Shown piece by piece: positions 31,286-33,297 of a stretch of DNA of 33,297 nucleotides (position 1 is the stretch's first letter; each line of letters starts with the position of its first letter). The translations under genes and the position numbers were made by a program. Source of the stretch: CAZKCI01 sp964551475 (GTDB taxonomy: Bacteria > Auribacterota > Erginobacteria > Erginobacterales > CAZKCI01); NCBI GenBank assembly GCA_964551475.1, contig CAZKCI010000029.1, positions 1 through 33,297 of the forward strand. The letters are read 5' to 3'. The notes under the pieces are model-generated. The model ran no database searches and had not been told where the DNA came from. It was given only the letters and a program-made list of their open reading frames with translations.

Positions 31286-32766
31286 ATCCATGGCCGAAAC
31301 ATCCAGTCATTTATGAGATAAACACCTGGGTGTGGCTTCACGAGTTGAGCGTAAAATACCATACTCTCATAACACTGAAAACGGTCCCTGAAGACGAGTG
31401 GAATACAATTGGCGACCTTGGTATGGACGCAGTTTGGTTCATGGGTGTGTGGGAGCGGAGCCCCGCAGGCATTGACATAGCGAATAAGAACGAAGGTCTC
31501 CTCGCAGATTTCCGACGTGCATTGCCTGATTACCGGACAGAAGACAACGTTGGCTCCCCATACTGTGTTCGTCGTTATGTGGTAGACCCTCGCCTGGGGG
31601 GTCGTCAAGGTCTTACGGCAGCCAGAAAGGAACTCGCGCAGCGGGGTATACGACTCATCCTCGATTTCGTTCCCAACCATGTGGCACCGGATCACCCATG
31701 GGTCGATGAACACCCTGATTATTTTATCCAGGGAGATAGAGGTGATCTCGACAGAGAACCTGCTTCATTTATAGAGAAGGGCGGTAGAATTTTTGCCTGC
31801 GGCCGGGACCCCTACTTTCCTGCATGGCCGGATGTATTACAGCTCAATGCCTTTCAGCCAGGACTACGACAGGCGGTGCTCGAGACCCTTTCGGATATGG
31901 CCGGCCAGTGCGATGGAGTTCGCTGCGACATGGCCATGCTGATGCTGAACGATATCTTCGAGCGTACTTGGGGAGAACGTGCCGGAACTAAGCCGAGTGA
32001 GGACTACTGGAGAGCGCTCATTCCGGCGATCAAGGCAAAGTGGCCAGAGTTCAGGTTCATGGCCGAGGCATACTGGGACCTGGAATGGGAACTGCAGCAG
32101 CAGGGTTTTGACTTCTGCTACGACAAGAAACTTTATGACCGGATGGAGCACGGGGATGCCGAAAATGTGCGTCTCCACCTCCTGGCGGATCTTCCTTACC
32201 AGGAGGGGATGGTCCGGTTCATCGAGAACCATGACGAGCCCCGGGCCGCTGCCACGTTTCCGGACGGAAAAGGGCGCGCTGCAGCGGTAGCCACCCTCAC
32301 ACTCACGGGAGCAAAGCTTCTCCACGAGGGGCAATTCGAGGGAATGAAGGTAAGGTTGCCTGTTTTTCTGGGCCGTCGCCCGGCAGAGCCTTTAGATCTG
32401 GACCTCGCGGCCTTCTATGGGCGTCTGCTGAAAGAGATCAATCGTGATGTCTTTCGGAACGGTGAATGGCAACTATGCGAACGAACAGGTTGGCCGGATA
32501 ACCAAAGTTGCCAGAATATTCTCGCCTGGTGCTGGGTCAAAGAGGATGATCGCTACCTCATCGTCATCAATTTCCATCAAGAAGCTGCTCAGGCGCTCGT
32601 CAGGATTCCGTGGGATGGACTGAGAGAAAGGACGTGGCGTCTCAACGATTTGCTGTCAGGTGAAATCTACGACCGAAGCGGGGAGGATTTTCGAGATGCC
32701 GGTCTGTACGTCGACCTGAAGCCATGGGAATACCACTTTTTCCAGGTGCAGGCGCTGTGCGGATAA
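31282..32766 (+). CDS. GH13 alpha-amylase-family glycosidase
   Basis: A 494-residue cytoplasmic enzyme acting on alpha-glucosidic bonds. The (beta/alpha)8 barrel motifs are in order: region I LILDFVPNHV (125-134), nucleophile Asp216 in DGVRCDMAML, acid/base Glu262 in FMAEAYWD, and His317-Asp318 in IENHDEPRA. All three catalytic residues are present. A C-terminal beta domain ends PWEYHFFQV. The exact specificity is unknown. GAGGTG lies 6 bases before the ATG, which overlaps the glucosidase stop. Its codon use (more ATA, AGA, CGT and A/T third positions) is visibly less G+C-rich than the genes from 11619 to about 30800, suggesting a different history. Confidence 0.92.
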   Translation: MNPWPKHPVIYEINTWVWLHELSVKYHTLITLKTVPEDEWNTIGDLGMDAVWFMGVWERSPAGIDIANKNEGLLADFRRALPDYRTEDNVGSPYCVRRYVVDPRLGGRQGLTAARKELAQRGIRLILDFVPNHVAPDHPWVDEHPDYFIQGDRGDLDREPASFIEKGGRIFACGRDPYFPAWPDVLQLNAFQPGLRQAVLETLSDMAGQCDGVRCDMAMLMLNDIFERTWGERAGTKPSEDYWRALIPAIKAKWPEFRFMAEAYWDLEWELQQQGFDFCYDKKLYDRMEHGDAENVRLHLLADLPYQEGMVRFIENHDEPRAAATFPDGKGRAAAVATLTLTGAKLLHEGQFEGMKVRLPVFLGRRPAEPLDLDLAAFYGRLLKEINRDVFRNGEWQLCERTGWPDNQSCQNILAWCWVKEDDRYLIVINFHQEAAQALVRIPWDGLRERTWRLNDLLSGEIYDRSGEDFRDAGLYVDLKPWEYHFFQVQALCG

Positions 32767-32823
32767 GCCATTTCACGCGTTAATCCTGATCAAAGTGGTA
32801 TTTTCGAAATGTCCATGGCTATC

Positions 32824-32852
32824 TTGATATTTATGACATCACGTTATATGAT
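32824..32852 (+). promoter_or_regulatory. Sigma-70-type promoter before the SYLF gene
   Basis: TTGATA (32824-32829) and TATGAT (32847-32852) are separated by exactly 17 bases, each one base from consensus. The start would be near 32859, leaving a short leader with a strong Shine-Dalgarno (AGGAGGT, 32870-32876). It gives the SYLF gene independent expression from the long gene series upstream. Confidence 0.65.
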
Positions 32853-32882
32853 GCAAAATATTCTTAATGAGGAGGTCGCATA

Positions 32883-33297
32883 GTGAAAACATGTGAAGTG
32901 AAGAAAGAGAAAGGCAGAATACTGATAGGGGGCCTCACACTAATTCTTGCACTTGTCTTTGTCACAATGGTGCCCTGGCATGCTTCCGGAGAAGACAAAA
33001 AAGCTCAAGAGAAGGCAGAGGTTCGCAAGATGGCACAGGATACCCTGGCCCGGCTCTATAAGGTACAGCCAAGCGCCAGGAAGGCTGTTGAGGGGGGAGC
33101 AGGGTATGCGGTATTCAGCAACTTCGGAATGAAGATCTTTTTTACCGGGGGTGGACGCGGTAAGGGGATCGCTTATAACAACAAAACAAAAAAAGGGACC
33201 TTCATGAAGATGCTCGAAGTCCAGGCTGGTCTTGGAATGGGTATCAAGAAGTTTCGCCTCGTGTGGGTCTTTGAAAACACGAAAGATCTTGACGGTT
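32883..33297 (+). CDS. SYLF/Ysc84-type lipid-binding protein, 3' end cut by window
   Basis: The frame starts at GTG 32883, six bases after AGGAGGT, and runs to the window end without a stop (138 codons visible). Translation gives a signal peptide (about residues 14-36, LIGGLTLILALVFVTMVPWH). Then come SGEDKKAQEKAEVRKMAQDT, a helix LARLYKVQPSARKAVEGGAG, YAVFSNFGMKIFFTGGGRGKG and GTFMKMLEVQAGLGMGIKKF. These match the start of the SYLF (Ysc84) domain, which binds phosphoinositides in eukaryotes and is found in exported bacterial proteins of unknown role. Base composition is low in G+C, like the GH13 gene. The C-terminal half is not in the window. Confidence 0.85.
   Translation, partial: MKTCEVKKEKGRILIGGLTLILALVFVTMVPWHASGEDKKAQEKAEVRKMAQDTLARLYKVQPSARKAVEGGAGYAVFSNFGMKIFFTGGGRGKGIAYNNKTKKGTFMKMLEVQAGLGMGIKKFRLVWVFENTKDLDG

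Overview
The window looks like a G+C-rich chromosome fragment from a double-membraned (Gram-negative type) bacterium, probably anaerobic or facultative and probably from a poorly sampled lineage. The two-membrane inference rests on lipoproteins, three beta-barrel-like proteins and an MCE/Mla-type lipid transporter. The anaerobic inference rests on an oxygen-sensitive radical-SAM sulfatase maturase. Sigma-54 is in use: there is a textbook -24/-12 promoter before dnaK and a sigma-54 activator gene. I cannot assign a phylum from sequence alone.

Layout. 1-3480: housekeeping genes birA and coaX on the plus strand, then an MFS transporter and cytidine deaminase on the minus strand, separated by several families of short repeats. 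3608-4226: a four-helix-bundle protein followed by a tandem repeat. 4241-8613: a chaperone block, dnaK-groES-groEL, with a sigma-54 promoter, stem-loops just before each gene and a strong terminator. 8672-11076: a repeat patch, comF and an exported transglutaminase-like protein. 11077-11618: a gene-poor junction holding the 5' part of a tRNA-Arg gene that lacks its 3' part.

11619-32766 is an accessory region, all on the plus strand. It opens with a GAF-PAS-AAA+-Fis sigma-54 activator and a 35-bp palindrome. Then comes a tightly packed series of genes with gaps of at most about 100 bp and many ATGA overlaps. In order these are an ABM-fold protein, a small exported protein, a radical-SAM sulfatase maturase, a serine-type periplasmic sulfatase, a beta-barrel protein, a bestrophin-like/DUF4239 membrane protein, a second barrel, a DUF3313-type lipoprotein, several exported proteins of unknown function, a complete MCE transporter (STAS-permease, ATPase, MCE protein, PqiC-like lipoprotein), a third barrel, a GH63-type glucosidase and a GH13 alpha-amylase-like enzyme. 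A sigma-70-type promoter then starts a SYLF-domain gene cut by the window end.

How the parts may fit together (inference): the maturase activates the sulfatase, which desulfates a substrate in the periplasm, while barrels, lipoproteins and the MCE transporter move an amphiphilic or lipidic molecule between the membranes. This sulfatase-plus-MCE gene order is the best candidate here for an undescribed system. Its substrate cannot be read from the sequence.
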